This document shows positions 36,767-44,813 of a stretch of 64,000 bases of DNA, piece after piece. This DNA comes from Spirochaetae bacterium HGW-Spirochaetae-2 (lineage in GTDB: Bacteria; Spirochaetota; Spirochaetia; Sphaerochaetales; Sphaerochaetaceae): assembly GCA_002839355.1 (NCBI GenBank), contig PGXW01000004.1, positions 1 through 64,000 of the forward strand, in the 5' to 3' direction. Position 1 is the stretch's first letter, and every line of letters begins with the position of its first letter. The translations under genes were made by a program, and so were the position numbers. The notes below the pieces were generated by a model. That model made no database searches and was not told the DNA's origin. It was given only the letters and a program-made list of their open reading frames with translations.

Positions 36767-37837
36767 ATGAACAAGGATATACAGAAGAATACCAAACAGA
36801 TAGGGGCGCCACAGAAGGAGAACCGGATGCGTCGATTGGTGAAGAAGGTACACTTGGATACAAAAGAGCTGGTGCTCCTCCAGCTCCTTATTGGTGTATT
36901 TCTGCTCATGTCGATCCTTTCTCCGGGTCGGTTTCTCAGTGTCTATAACTTGCAGTCCATGGCTTACCAGTTCCCCGAATTTGGTATATTCGCCCTTGCG
37001 ATGATGGTCATTGTGGTCACTGGCGGAATCAACCTCTCCATCACCTATAGTGCGACCTTATCCTCAATTCTCGGCGCAGTTGTCCTGGTCGCTTTGAACA
37101 ATTTAGGTGTCCAACCCCTTGTGACTGTTGTGATAGGTGTACTGGTGATCATTATCAGCTCCATCGCGTGTGGAGCTGTCAACGGCCTCATTGTTGCTCA
37201 CATCGGTATCACTCCAATGTTGGCGACCTTGGGAACCATGACGCTCTTCGAGGGAATCGCCTTGAACATCACCAAGGGGGGGGCTATATCGGGCTTCCCT
37301 GACATGTTTCAGTGGTTCGGCAATAGCGCTATCCTTGGAATCCCGGTGCCATTGCTTATATTTGTACTGGTCATCATCGCCACCTATTTCATTCTCCAAC
37401 GAAGTAGTTTCGGAGCTAAGGTGTACATGATTGGATGCAACCCAACGGCAACCCGATTCTCGGGAGTCAATGTCAAGAAGGTCCTGTTCCTGCTCTACAT
37501 CTACTCGGGAATCCTCACCGGATTCGCGGGCATCATCATGGCTTCGCGTTACAACTCGGCCAAGGAGTCCTACGGCTATACCTACCTCTTGCAAAGTGTA
37601 GCGGCCGCGGTCCTTGGCGGAACCGACATCTCCGGTGGTTTCGGTAAGGTCTTCGGGACAGTCGTCTCGGTGCTCATCCTCCAAGTCATCTCGAGCGGTC
37701 TAAATATTTTCGGAGTGAACCGCTTCATCACCGATGTCATCATGGGAATGATCCTCATCGTCGTGCTCACCATCAACTTCGTGAACAATAGGATGGAAGA
37801 GAAGGCGTTGTTAAGCAAGAAGGTAGTCACCGCATGA
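36767..37837 (+). CDS. Sugar ABC transporter permease 2 (RbsC type)
   Basis: This second RbsC-like permease has 356 residues, with a 40-residue Lys/Arg/Gln-rich cytosolic N-terminus. The signature is GGTDISGGFGKVFGTVVSV; TVTGGINLSIT-like text (VVTGGINLSITYSATL) marks TM3. It is 24 nt after permease 1 with GGAGGAGC before ATG. It likely pairs with permease 1 to form the channel. Confidence 0.9.
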   Translation: MNKDIQKNTKQIGAPQKENRMRRLVKKVHLDTKELVLLQLLIGVFLLMSILSPGRFLSVYNLQSMAYQFPEFGIFALAMMVIVVTGGINLSITYSATLSSILGAVVLVALNNLGVQPLVTVVIGVLVIIISSIACGAVNGLIVAHIGITPMLATLGTMTLFEGIALNITKGGAISGFPDMFQWFGNSAILGIPVPLLIFVLVIIATYFILQRSSFGAKVYMIGCNPTATRFSGVNVKKVLFLLYIYSGILTGFAGIIMASRYNSAKESYGYTYLLQSVAAAVLGGTDISGGFGKVFGTVVSVLILQVISSGLNIFGVNRFITDVIMGMILIVVLTINFVNNRMEEKALLSKKVVTA

Positions 37838-37869
37838 TTCGCTGACTTGCGATGCAATTTGGTTTGAGA

Positions 37870-37886
37870 AAACCCTGTTAGGGTTT
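37870..37886 (+). repeat. Intercistronic hairpin before binding-protein gene
   Basis: AAACCC-TGTTA-GGGTTT is a perfect 6-bp stem 27 nt before the start codon of the next gene. It may act as an mRNA processing or stability element that raises binding-protein expression relative to the permeases. Confidence 0.4.
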
Positions 37887-37913
37887 GGAAATATTTTTCA
37901 AAAGGAGAAAAAC

Positions 37914-38921
37914 ATGAAGAAACTGGTACTTAAAGCAACAATCCTTACCATGGCACTTCTGATGGTTGGTTCTGTTGTTTTCGCGCAGGGCCAGACAGCT
38001 GCACAAGATGATGAAATCACCATCGTTGTCATGCCGAAGTTGGTTGGAATTCCGTACTTCAATGCATCCGAAGTCGGTGCGAAGCAAGCTGGTAAAGACT
38101 TGGGCGTGAATGTCATCTACACCGGACCTTCCACTGCGGACGCGGCCCAGCAGGTCAGGATGATCGAAGATTTGATTGCAAAAGGAGTCGATGCCATTGC
38201 TGTCGCTCCCAACGACCCTGCTGCTTTGACACCTGTTCTGCGTAAAGCGAAACAGGCTGGAATACTCGTCCTCGACTGGGATACCCCTGCCGACCAGAGT
38301 GTCGTCGATTTGTCTATTCACCAGATTGATGACAAGGAGTATGGCCAACATATCTGGGACTTATTGGTCGAGGAGATGGGTGATACTGGAGACTATGCAG
38401 TCGTTACCGGTGGACTTTCAGCTGCCAATTTGAACGGTTGGATCGATCATGGTTTGGCATATGCCAAAACGCAGTATCCCCAATTGAATCTAGTCACCGA
38501 TCGTGTCCCCACCGATGAGAAACAGCAGATCGCCTACCAGAAAACGCTGGACTTGTTGAAGGCTTATCCTTCTCTCAAGGGTGTTGTCGGTGTCAGCACA
38601 CCTGCTCCTCTCGGTGCTGCTCAGGCTGTCCAGGAAAAGGGTGCTGCACAAAAGGTCGCAGTTGTTGGAACCGCTTTGCCGACCGATTCGAAGCCTTATC
38701 TTGAAGATGGCTCGCTCCGCGTGGCGACCTTGTGGGATCCCTCGAAGCTCGGTTATCTGACGGTGTATCTTGCAAAGGAAATGTTGGAAGGAAAGAAACC
38801 TGTTGATGGCCAAGATGTACCGAATGTCGGAAAGATTACCGTTTGGGAAGACGGAAAAACAGTCATCATGGGACCACCAACAGATTTCACGAAAGACAAT
38901 GCAGGTCAGTTCAGCTTCTAG
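37914..38921 (+). CDS. Sugar-binding protein, LsrB/RhaS-like
   Basis: The 335-residue precursor has a signal peptide (MKKLVLKATILTMALLMVG..., cleavage near VFA). The mature part is a periplasmic-binding-protein fold I. The phrase MPKLVGIPYFNASEVGAKQAGKDLGV and later APNDPAALTPVL, DWDTPAD place it near the LsrB (AI-2) and RhaS (rhamnose) group. A ketose 3-epimerase gene downstream suggests a ketose or deoxy-sugar ligand rather than AI-2, but this is inference. AAAAGGAG precedes ATG. Confidence 0.85.
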   Translation: MKKLVLKATILTMALLMVGSVVFAQGQTAAQDDEITIVVMPKLVGIPYFNASEVGAKQAGKDLGVNVIYTGPSTADAAQQVRMIEDLIAKGVDAIAVAPNDPAALTPVLRKAKQAGILVLDWDTPADQSVVDLSIHQIDDKEYGQHIWDLLVEEMGDTGDYAVVTGGLSAANLNGWIDHGLAYAKTQYPQLNLVTDRVPTDEKQQIAYQKTLDLLKAYPSLKGVVGVSTPAPLGAAQAVQEKGAAQKVAVVGTALPTDSKPYLEDGSLRVATLWDPSKLGYLTVYLAKEMLEGKKPVDGQDVPNVGKITVWEDGKTVIMGPPTDFTKDNAGQFSF

Positions 38922-38955
38922 GTTATACTGAAAACGTCATTAATGTCATTATGTT

Positions 38956-38992
38956 GAAACAGGCTTGTCCGCATTTTGGGCAAGCCTGTTTC
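38956..38992 (+). terminator. Stem-loop after binding-protein gene
   Basis: GAAACAGGCTTG and CAAGCCTGTTTC form a perfect 12-bp stem, extended inward by TCC/GGG. Only a short T run ends the stem (CTGTTTCC), so it may be a partial terminator that limits read-through into the epimerase remnant. Confidence 0.65.
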
Positions 38993-39023
38993 CAAATTAC
39001 TCGAACTGTCAAGGAGGAGAGCT

Positions 39024-39675
39024 ATGCGAAAGGTAGGAATCTACTATGCGTTCTGGACGCACGAATGGGATGTCGATTTTATCCCTTTCATCAAGAAAGT
39101 GGGAAAATTGGGATTTGACCAACTCGAACTGAACGGTGGGACGATTGTCCATATGAAAGCACAGGAACGATGCGATCTGAAACAACTTGCAGACGATCAT
39201 GGTATTGCACTCTCCTACGGTATTGGCCCCGTATGCCGGCGACCATAATGTTTTACTCAATGTCGAAGTCATCAATCGATTCGAACAGTTCTTGGTGAAC
39301 GACAGTCATGAGGCATTGGCCTATGTCCAAGAAGTCGATCATCCTTCTTGCCGTATTTTGCTCGATACATTCCACATGAACATTGAAGAGGATTCGTTCG
39401 GGGATGCTATCCGTCGGGTTGGACCCTACTTGGCAGCTTTCCATCTGGGAGAGACCAATCGAAAGACTCCCGGAACAGGTCGCATACCATGGGTTGAGAT
39501 CAAGCAAGCGTTGGATGATATCGGTTTCGATGGTCCCATGGTGATGGAACCATGTGTCATGCAAGGAGGATAGGTAGGACGGGACATTGGTGTATGGAGA
39601 GATATCGTGAAAGTTCCCGATCTCGATGCGTTGGCATCTGAATCGGCTAAATTCGTACGGGAGAATCTGGTCTAA
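39024..39675 (+). pseudogene. D-psicose/tagatose 3-epimerase family, decayed
   Basis: AAGGAGGAGAGCT precedes ATG 39024. Residues MRKVGIYYAFWTHEWDVDF, KKVGKLGFDQLELN and LADDHGIALSYGIGP match the start of ketose 3-epimerases. The frame then stops at 39246, while text from another frame (from about 39233) continues GDHNVLLNVEVINRFEQFL, LLDTFHMNIEEDSFGDAIR, HLGETNRKTPGTGRIPWVEI. About 75-80 family residues are missing at the join, so there was a deletion plus frameshift. A TAG at 39571 then interrupts before VGRDIGVWRDIV and the natural stop at 39675. It is inactive. Confidence 0.85.
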
Positions 39676-40035
39676 GTTTTTGCAACTATGAAAGGGTATA
39701 TGTCTTATAACAATTGGAGTCTTGTTTTCCAGCAATCATTATCTGCATTGACATCTTCCAGGACATATAAACAGTCGTGGAACATCACTATTCGATGAAT
39801 TTTTTAAACTACTTATCGCGGGGTATCTACTGGGTCTCTTAACCATAGTATATCAGAAATATCCCTTGAGTTATCCGATATTATCCGATATTATCCGATA
39901 GGATTGAGTGCCTGCCCCTGGAACTTCCTAGGCCCCATCAATCCTGAAGATCTCAAGGAGAACCTGCCACGAAGTACCGGTTTTCCTGACACTGTAAGTG
40001 TGGTGTCGTCCATAACCGATATTTACGATATGCCA
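39676..40035 (+). other. Intergenic stretch without a gene
   Basis: No supported gene. It holds a 10-bp tandem repeat (separate entry) and a short open frame (39904-40086) of unrecognised content, probably debris. It is AT-rich up to about 39900 and more GC-rich after. Confidence 0.5.
39871..39900 (+). repeat. Three perfect 10-bp tandem repeats
   Basis: TTATCCGATA is repeated exactly three times head to tail. The unit is close to one helical turn, so a protein could bind each copy on one face; polymerase slippage is the simpler origin. Confidence 0.75.
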
Positions 40036-40097
40036 GTTTCCTACAGGAACGGTCGATGCGGCTCACCGATTCGCTCGAACCATTGACCACAGTTGGA
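40036..40097 (+). repeat. Left direct repeat flanking hipBST (hipT 3'-end remnant)
   Basis: The 62-bp segment matches 41698-41759 at 52 of 62 positions. It encodes FLQERSMRLTDSL, the same C-terminus as intact HipT at the far side, but the stop codon is lost. It also carries the following promoter -35. It is the tail end of a second, lost hipT copy. Confidence 0.7.
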
Positions 40098-40111
40098 AAT
40101 AGTACTAAACT
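40083..40111 (+). promoter_or_regulatory. hipBST promoter
   Basis: TTGACC (40083-40088), 17 bp, TAAACT (40106-40111). The start site would fall in the first operator, fitting autorepression. Confidence 0.6.
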
Positions 40112-40210
40112 ATACCATATCGGGTATAAAAAGTCTGTTTACGCTAATAATATACCACAACGGGTATAAAAAATAGCAAAGATGCTTTACATTATACCCG
40201 GTCAGGTGTA
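40111..40210 (+). promoter_or_regulatory. Three hipBST operators
   Basis: TATACC-N6-GGTATA occurs at 40111-40128 and 40151-40168, and as TATACC-N6-GGTGTA at 40193-40210. Centres are 40 and 42 bp apart, about four helical turns, so dimers would lie on one face. A further half-site GGTATA (40216-40221) runs into the hipB start codon. Confidence 0.8.
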
Positions 40211-40220
40211 TTAATGGTAT

Positions 40221-40463
40221 ATGATGACAATCGGTGAATACATTAAATTCCGTAGACGACAAACTGGTCTTACCCAAGAAGAGTTTGCCTTCCGTTCGGG
40301 ATTGGGACTTCGTTTTGTGCGTGATCTGGAGCAGAACAAACCGACCGTACGTTTGGACAAGGTGAACCAAGCCTTGGGCATGTTCGGTATGCAGGCAGGC
40401 CCCGTACCTGCACAACGAAAGCAAACGGAGTCGGAGGGTGGTGGCAATGACACTACTTCGTGA
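40221..40463 (+). CDS. hipB: HipB, DNA-binding component of HipBST
   Basis: This 80-residue XRE-type protein has a helix-turn-helix (KFRRRQTGLTQEEFAFRSGLG..., about 10-45) and a short polar tail (QRKQTESEGGGN). In HipBST systems HipB binds the operators and augments neutralisation of HipT by HipS. ATG 40221 or 40224 may be used; the operator half-site GGTATA abuts the start. The end overlaps hipS by 17 bp. Confidence 0.85.
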   Translation: MMTIGEYIKFRRRQTGLTQEEFAFRSGLGLRFVRDLEQNKPTVRLDKVNQALGMFGMQAGPVPAQRKQTESEGGGNDTTS

Positions 40464-40779
40464 AGCTGTAGTCCAATACGACGGACAGGAGGCGGGTGTT
40501 CTCCAGGAAACGGATGAAGGGTATATCTTCACCTATTCGATCGGATACCTTCAAGACCCCGAGTCCAAGCCAATAAGCCTTACTATGAAATTGCGGGAAG
40601 ATTCGTACCACAGTAGTACGTTGTTTCCCTTCTTCGACGGTCTTATTCCCGAGGGTTGGTTGTTGGAAGTCGTCTGTGCGAATTGGAAGCTGGACCGCAG
40701 GGACCGCATGGGCTTGCTCATGACAGCGTGTAAAGACTGTATTGGTGCCGTATCTGTCCATGACAAGGTGGCAAGATGA
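40447..40779 (+). CDS. hipS: HipS, small antitoxin of HipBST
   Basis: The 110 residues correspond to the N-terminal subdomain 1 of HipA made as a separate protein: VQYDGQEAGVLQETDEGYIFTY, then LFPFFDGLIPEGWLLEVVCANWKLD and DRMGLLMTACKDCIGAV. In the E. coli O127 system HipS is the antitoxin proper. GGAGGGTGGTGGCA precedes ATG 40447. It overlaps hipB by 17 bp and hipT by 4 bp. Confidence 0.85.
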   Translation: MTLLREAVVQYDGQEAGVLQETDEGYIFTYSIGYLQDPESKPISLTMKLREDSYHSSTLFPFFDGLIPEGWLLEVVCANWKLDRRDRMGLLMTACKDCIGAVSVHDKVAR

Positions 40780-41741
40780 ACAGCCGATGTCTCTATTGTG
40801 GCAAGACCTTGACCGAAAATCGGCCGGATGGATGGCACCACAAGTGTGCCTTGGGATTCTTCCATACCGACAGCGTTCCAGAAATACCCATCACCCAGAA
40901 GTCCTTATCGGCATATGTCGAGCAATCTATTGGCAAGGCCTCTGCAGTCGTTCCTGGTGTTCAGCAAAAAGTATCGGTTCACATGGAACGCCAGGATGCC
41001 GAGTCCTTCCGCTTTACCATGGTGGGCAAGCCCCAAGGGTTTATCCTGAAACCGGGATCCGAAACCTATCCCCAATTGCCGGAGTGTGAAGCTGCGACCA
41101 TGCGGTTGGCGCAAGTATTCGGATTGTCTACGGTACCGTTTGCCTTGATCCGATTGCCCGACTCGACTCTGGCATATATAAGCAAGCGTATCGACAGGAA
41201 ATGGCAGGACCAAACTATCGTCGGAAACATTGCCATGGAAGATTTCTGCCAGCTTTCAGGCAGGATGACAGAAGACAAATATCGAAGTTCGTATGAAAAG
41301 TGTGCGACGATACTAAGCAAATACTCGGTACAGCCAGGTCTGGATATCACCGAATTTTTCATGCGTCTCATATTTTCGTTCATAACTGCAAATAGCGATA
41401 TGCATCTGAAGAACTTTTCACTCATTGAACAGCCGTGGGGCTGGACCCTTTCTCCGGCATACGATTTATTGAACACGACCTTGCTCCTCCCTGAAGATCA
41501 GGAGGAAACGGCCCTAACGCTCAATGGCAAGAAGCGAAGATTGCTGCGTAAGGATTTTATTCATTTCGGTGAACACATTGGAGTCCCGTCCCAGGCTGTT
41601 CTCCGCATCTTCAGGCAAGTGGAACTACTCCTACCCGATATGCTGAGAACCATTGAGGATTCCCATTTGTCTCCTTTCTTGAAAGTCGAATATTCCCGTC
41701 TCCTGCAAGAACGTTCAATGCGACTGACCGATTCGCTTTAA
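40776..41741 (+). CDS. hipT: HipT, split-type HipA kinase toxin
   Basis: This 321-residue kinase core lacks the HipA N-terminal subdomain. It begins with a Cys-x2-Cys...His-x3-Cys-like segment (RCLYCGKTL, then GWHHKC), a probable small metal site. The Gly-rich loop reads SAVVPGVQQKVS with one leading Ser; known HipT proteins autophosphorylate Ser in this loop. Catalytic NSDMHLKNFSL and metal-binding SPAYDLLNT are intact. HipT of E. coli phosphorylates tryptophanyl-tRNA synthetase; the target here is inferred only. ATGA overlap with hipS. Confidence 0.87.
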   Translation: MNSRCLYCGKTLTENRPDGWHHKCALGFFHTDSVPEIPITQKSLSAYVEQSIGKASAVVPGVQQKVSVHMERQDAESFRFTMVGKPQGFILKPGSETYPQLPECEAATMRLAQVFGLSTVPFALIRLPDSTLAYISKRIDRKWQDQTIVGNIAMEDFCQLSGRMTEDKYRSSYEKCATILSKYSVQPGLDITEFFMRLIFSFITANSDMHLKNFSLIEQPWGWTLSPAYDLLNTTLLLPEDQEETALTLNGKKRRLLRKDFIHFGEHIGVPSQAVLRIFRQVELLLPDMLRTIEDSHLSPFLKVEYSRLLQERSMRLTDSL

Positions 41742-41759
41742 CCATTGACCACACTTGGA
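41698..41759 (+). repeat. Right direct repeat flanking hipBST
   Basis: Counterpart of 40036-40097 (52 of 62 identical). It covers the last 14 codons of hipT, its stop and the pepF promoter -35. Recombination between the two copies would remove hipBST precisely while keeping the downstream promoter. Confidence 0.7.
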
Positions 41760-41774
41760 GTCAGCACGTACACT
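41745..41774 (+). promoter_or_regulatory. pepF promoter
   Basis: TTGACC (41745-41750), 18 bp, TACACT (41769-41774). Homologous to the hipBST promoter through the flanking duplication. Confidence 0.55.
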
Positions 41775-41809
41775 ATCGTGTATGTCCACATAGTCAAGGA
41801 GCACAGACA

Positions 41810-43597
41810 ATGGAAAAGTTGCCACATTGGAACCTGCAGAGCATATATGGCGCGATAGAGAGTCCCGAATTCGAACACGACCTGGCCAGCCTGGTGCCAC
41901 TGGTTGCCAAGCTCCGCAACCAGCTTGGCGATCTCGATGCCCAGCATGCCGATTTCCCCACGTGGTTGCTTGCCCTGTTGGAAACCTACCAGACCACACT
42001 CGATACCATAGAGACGCTCAACGCCTATGCCAGTGCACTCGTAACAGTGAATACCAACGATGAAGTGGCAATGCGGGGCCTGAATCGTGTCGAGGAAGCC
42101 GATTTGGCTATCAAAGCAATCCATGTCCAGGTGATCAACACCTTGGCACTCTACCGGCAATCGGTTCGCGATTCGATCAAACACGACGGGCGGATCGCCC
42201 CATTCCATTTTGTGCTTGAAGAGTTGCTTGAGGAGCAGGAGCACACCATGGGCGAAGCCGAGGAAGCCTTGGCAGCCGACTTGAACCGAAGTGGTGCCGA
42301 TGCGTGGGGGCGGTTGCAGGAAGCTGTCTCATCGAATGCGGATACGCTCTGGAATGCACAGACCGGTGAACGCAAGACGGTCATCCAGTTGCGGTCACTC
42401 GCCTTCGAGGCCGACCGGTCTATCCGGAAGAAAGCCTTCGATGCCGAACTGGCTGTATGGAAACAACACGAGGTTGCCTTTGCCTATGCGATCAATGGGG
42501 TGAAGGGAACCACCATCACCCTAGACAAACGGCGGGGATATCGCGATCCCTTGCAGCGTGCAACCATGCAGGCGCGCATTGACGATACGGTGCTCTCCGC
42601 ACTTATCGGTACCATCGAGAAGAATCTCGAGGTATTCCGTCGGTACCTGAGGGCGAAGGCACATTGCCTCGGTCTGCAGAAACTGGCGTTCTTCGACCTG
42701 TTCGCACCGGTCGGAGATCTGGACAAACGGTATTCGTACGACGAGGCCAGGGCGTTTATTGTGGAGAACTTCAGCACTTTCCACCCGCCTTTGGGCAGTT
42801 TTGCAGAAAAGGCCTTTGAAAAGGGCTGGATCGATTGCGAGCCCAGGGCCGGGAAAGTCGGAGGTGCGTACTGCACGTCCTTTCCGCTTCGGAAGGAGAC
42901 GCGAATCCTCGCCAATTTCGACCATAGTTTCGACGGAGTCTCGACAATTGCCCATGAATTGGGACACGCCTACCACGACCAGATCACCAGCGACTTGCCC
43001 GCGCTTCTTCGCCATTATCCCATGACATTGGCCGAAACCGCTTCGATCTTCAGCCAGTTCATCATTTTCAAGGGGGCGCTCAAGGAAGCTTCGGAACCAG
43101 AGCAGCTTGCGTTGATCGAAAGCTTCCTGCAAGATGCGACCCAAACCTGCGTCGATATCCTCAGCCGATTTTATTTCGAGCGGGAATTGTTCCGCGTACG
43201 GGTCGAGGGGGATATTATGGCAGGGCAACTATCTGCTATGATGGTGGATGCCCAGAAAGCCAGCTATGGCAATACCTTGGATGAACAGGCCTTGCATCCC
43301 TACATGTGGGCGGTAAAGGGACATTACTATAGCAGCGACCTCTCGTTCTACAACTTCCCGTATGCCTTCGGGCAACTGTTCGGTCTTGGTGTCTATAGTC
43401 TGGCACAAGCCGATCCTACAAATTTTGGAGCCAGGTACGACGCGTTGCTGTTGCAGACTGGGCAAGATACCGCTTGTGCGGTAACCGCATCTGTCGGTTG
43501 TGATATTACCACTGAAGACTTCTGGCAACAGAGTGTGGATGTCATCTCCAGTTACGTTGATGAATTTTGTCGGCTTGCCGGCTATACAGGAGTATGA
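41810..43597 (+). CDS. pepF: Oligoendopeptidase F family metallopeptidase (M3)
   Basis: This 595-residue cytosolic zinc peptidase has the active-site motif AHELGHAYH (HExxH, about residue 382) with the downstream ETASIFSQ Glu, typical of M3B oligopeptidases. The N-terminus LPHWNLQSIYGAIESPEF fits PepF-type clostridial/spirochaete members. It would trim peptides of the sort an Opp system imports. AAGGAGCACAGACA precedes ATG. Its TGA overlaps an in-frame ATG of the next gene. Confidence 0.9.
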   Translation: MEKLPHWNLQSIYGAIESPEFEHDLASLVPLVAKLRNQLGDLDAQHADFPTWLLALLETYQTTLDTIETLNAYASALVTVNTNDEVAMRGLNRVEEADLAIKAIHVQVINTLALYRQSVRDSIKHDGRIAPFHFVLEELLEEQEHTMGEAEEALAADLNRSGADAWGRLQEAVSSNADTLWNAQTGERKTVIQLRSLAFEADRSIRKKAFDAELAVWKQHEVAFAYAINGVKGTTITLDKRRGYRDPLQRATMQARIDDTVLSALIGTIEKNLEVFRRYLRAKAHCLGLQKLAFFDLFAPVGDLDKRYSYDEARAFIVENFSTFHPPLGSFAEKAFEKGWIDCEPRAGKVGGAYCTSFPLRKETRILANFDHSFDGVSTIAHELGHAYHDQITSDLPALLRHYPMTLAETASIFSQFIIFKGALKEASEPEQLALIESFLQDATQTCVDILSRFYFERELFRVRVEGDIMAGQLSAMMVDAQKASYGNTLDEQALHPYMWAVKGHYYSSDLSFYNFPYAFGQLFGLGVYSLAQADPTNFGARYDALLLQTGQDTACAVTASVGCDITTEDFWQQSVDVISSYVDEFCRLAGYTGV

Positions 43598-43602
43598 AAA
43601 GC

Positions 43603-44778
43603 ATGGAATTGCGACTTGAAATTGAAAAATTGGTCTCCAAGGGCGATGGCCTCGCCCGTCACGAAGGGAAAACGATATTTGTCACGGGAGCGCTCCCGGG
43701 TGAGACGGTTCTCGCCGAAACGATTGAGGACAAGGGAGACTACTCCCGTGCGGAAGTAGTCGAGATCGTCACCGCATCGCCCGATCGTGTCGTTCCCGCC
43801 TGCCCGCATTATGGAGTGTGCGGTGGTTGCGATATGCAGCATGCCACTACCGAAGCCCAAGCTGTCCAGAAGTCCTTGATTGTTCAGGAGAACCTGTTGC
43901 GTATCGGAGGCATCGACATCGATAGCGAGGCCGAGGGCATCACCACCTATCCCGTTGCTTCGGCTCAGGGTTGGGGGTATCGGACCAGGGTGAAGTTCCA
44001 TGTGGATCTTGAACAGAAGAAGGCGGGTTTCCTGGGCCGCAAGAGCAATGACCTCGTCGATATCCGCCACTGTCCGATCTTGTGCGATTCATTGAACAGG
44101 TTGTTGGATGAGAAGCGCCCCTTGCTGTTCAGAGCTGCACAGATGCGTCAGAAAAGTGAAATTTGGCAAAAACGCAATGCCTTGATAGAGGTACCGGCAT
44201 TCGCCGGTGATACGAAAGTCTCCCTCAGTACACAGGAAGTCGCAGTCGAGGTGGCGGGAAAGACCCTATGGGCCGATTCCAATGTATTCTTCCAGGCGAA
44301 TAGACAGGTGTTGCCGGCAATGGTCGATTTTGTGAAGAACCACGTCGAGGGGAAGACCATAGTCGATCTATACGCCGGAGTCGGTACATTCGCAGCTTTT
44401 CTCGAAGGTCCGGACAGACAAGTCGTAGCGGTCGAGCGGGACAAGCGATGCCTCCAGCTGGCTGAGAAAAATCTATCCCATACCGAATTTTTCCCGCAGA
44501 CAGCTGAACACTGGGTCAGGATGCAGAAGGACCGACAGGTCGATACTGTGATCGTGGACCCGCCGAGGACAGGATTGGATGCGAAGGTAATCGGTGCGAT
44601 TTGCAGTTGGAAACCATTGTCGGTTGTCTATGTCTCCTGCGACAGCGTCACGTTGGCTCGTGACTGCAAGAAGTTTGCCGAAAAGGGGTTCAAGGTGAAG
44701 GCACTGCAGGTGTTCGACCTCTACCCGCAGACTTCGCATGTTGAGGCGGCCGTACTGATATCGAGGGTGGATAGCTAA
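43603..44778 (+). CDS. RNA m5U methyltransferase, RlmD/TrmA family
   Basis: The 391-residue protein has an N-terminal TRAM domain (MELRLEIEKLVSKGDGLAR), a Cys cluster C-x5-C-x2-C (CPHYGVCGGC) plus a later HC that can hold a 4Fe-4S cluster, the SAM motif IVDLYAGVGTFAAFL, DPPRTGLD and the catalytic VSCDSVTLARD. The cluster favours RlmD-like 23S rRNA targets over TrmA. ATG 43603 is preferred: AGGAG is 10 nt away, whereas it is only 1 nt from the alternative ATG 43594. Confidence 0.85.
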   Translation: MELRLEIEKLVSKGDGLARHEGKTIFVTGALPGETVLAETIEDKGDYSRAEVVEIVTASPDRVVPACPHYGVCGGCDMQHATTEAQAVQKSLIVQENLLRIGGIDIDSEAEGITTYPVASAQGWGYRTRVKFHVDLEQKKAGFLGRKSNDLVDIRHCPILCDSLNRLLDEKRPLLFRAAQMRQKSEIWQKRNALIEVPAFAGDTKVSLSTQEVAVEVAGKTLWADSNVFFQANRQVLPAMVDFVKNHVEGKTIVDLYAGVGTFAAFLEGPDRQVVAVERDKRCLQLAEKNLSHTEFFPQTAEHWVRMQKDRQVDTVIVDPPRTGLDAKVIGAICSWKPLSVVYVSCDSVTLARDCKKFAEKGFKVKALQVFDLYPQTSHVEAAVLISRVDS

Positions 44779-44813
44779 CACTAAAGGTATTGCAGTGGGG
44801 GAGGAAGGTTTCC

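Noticed and set aside
39871-39900. Possible CRISPR array
   Set aside because: The units are only 10 bp and contiguous, with no spacers and no cas genes.
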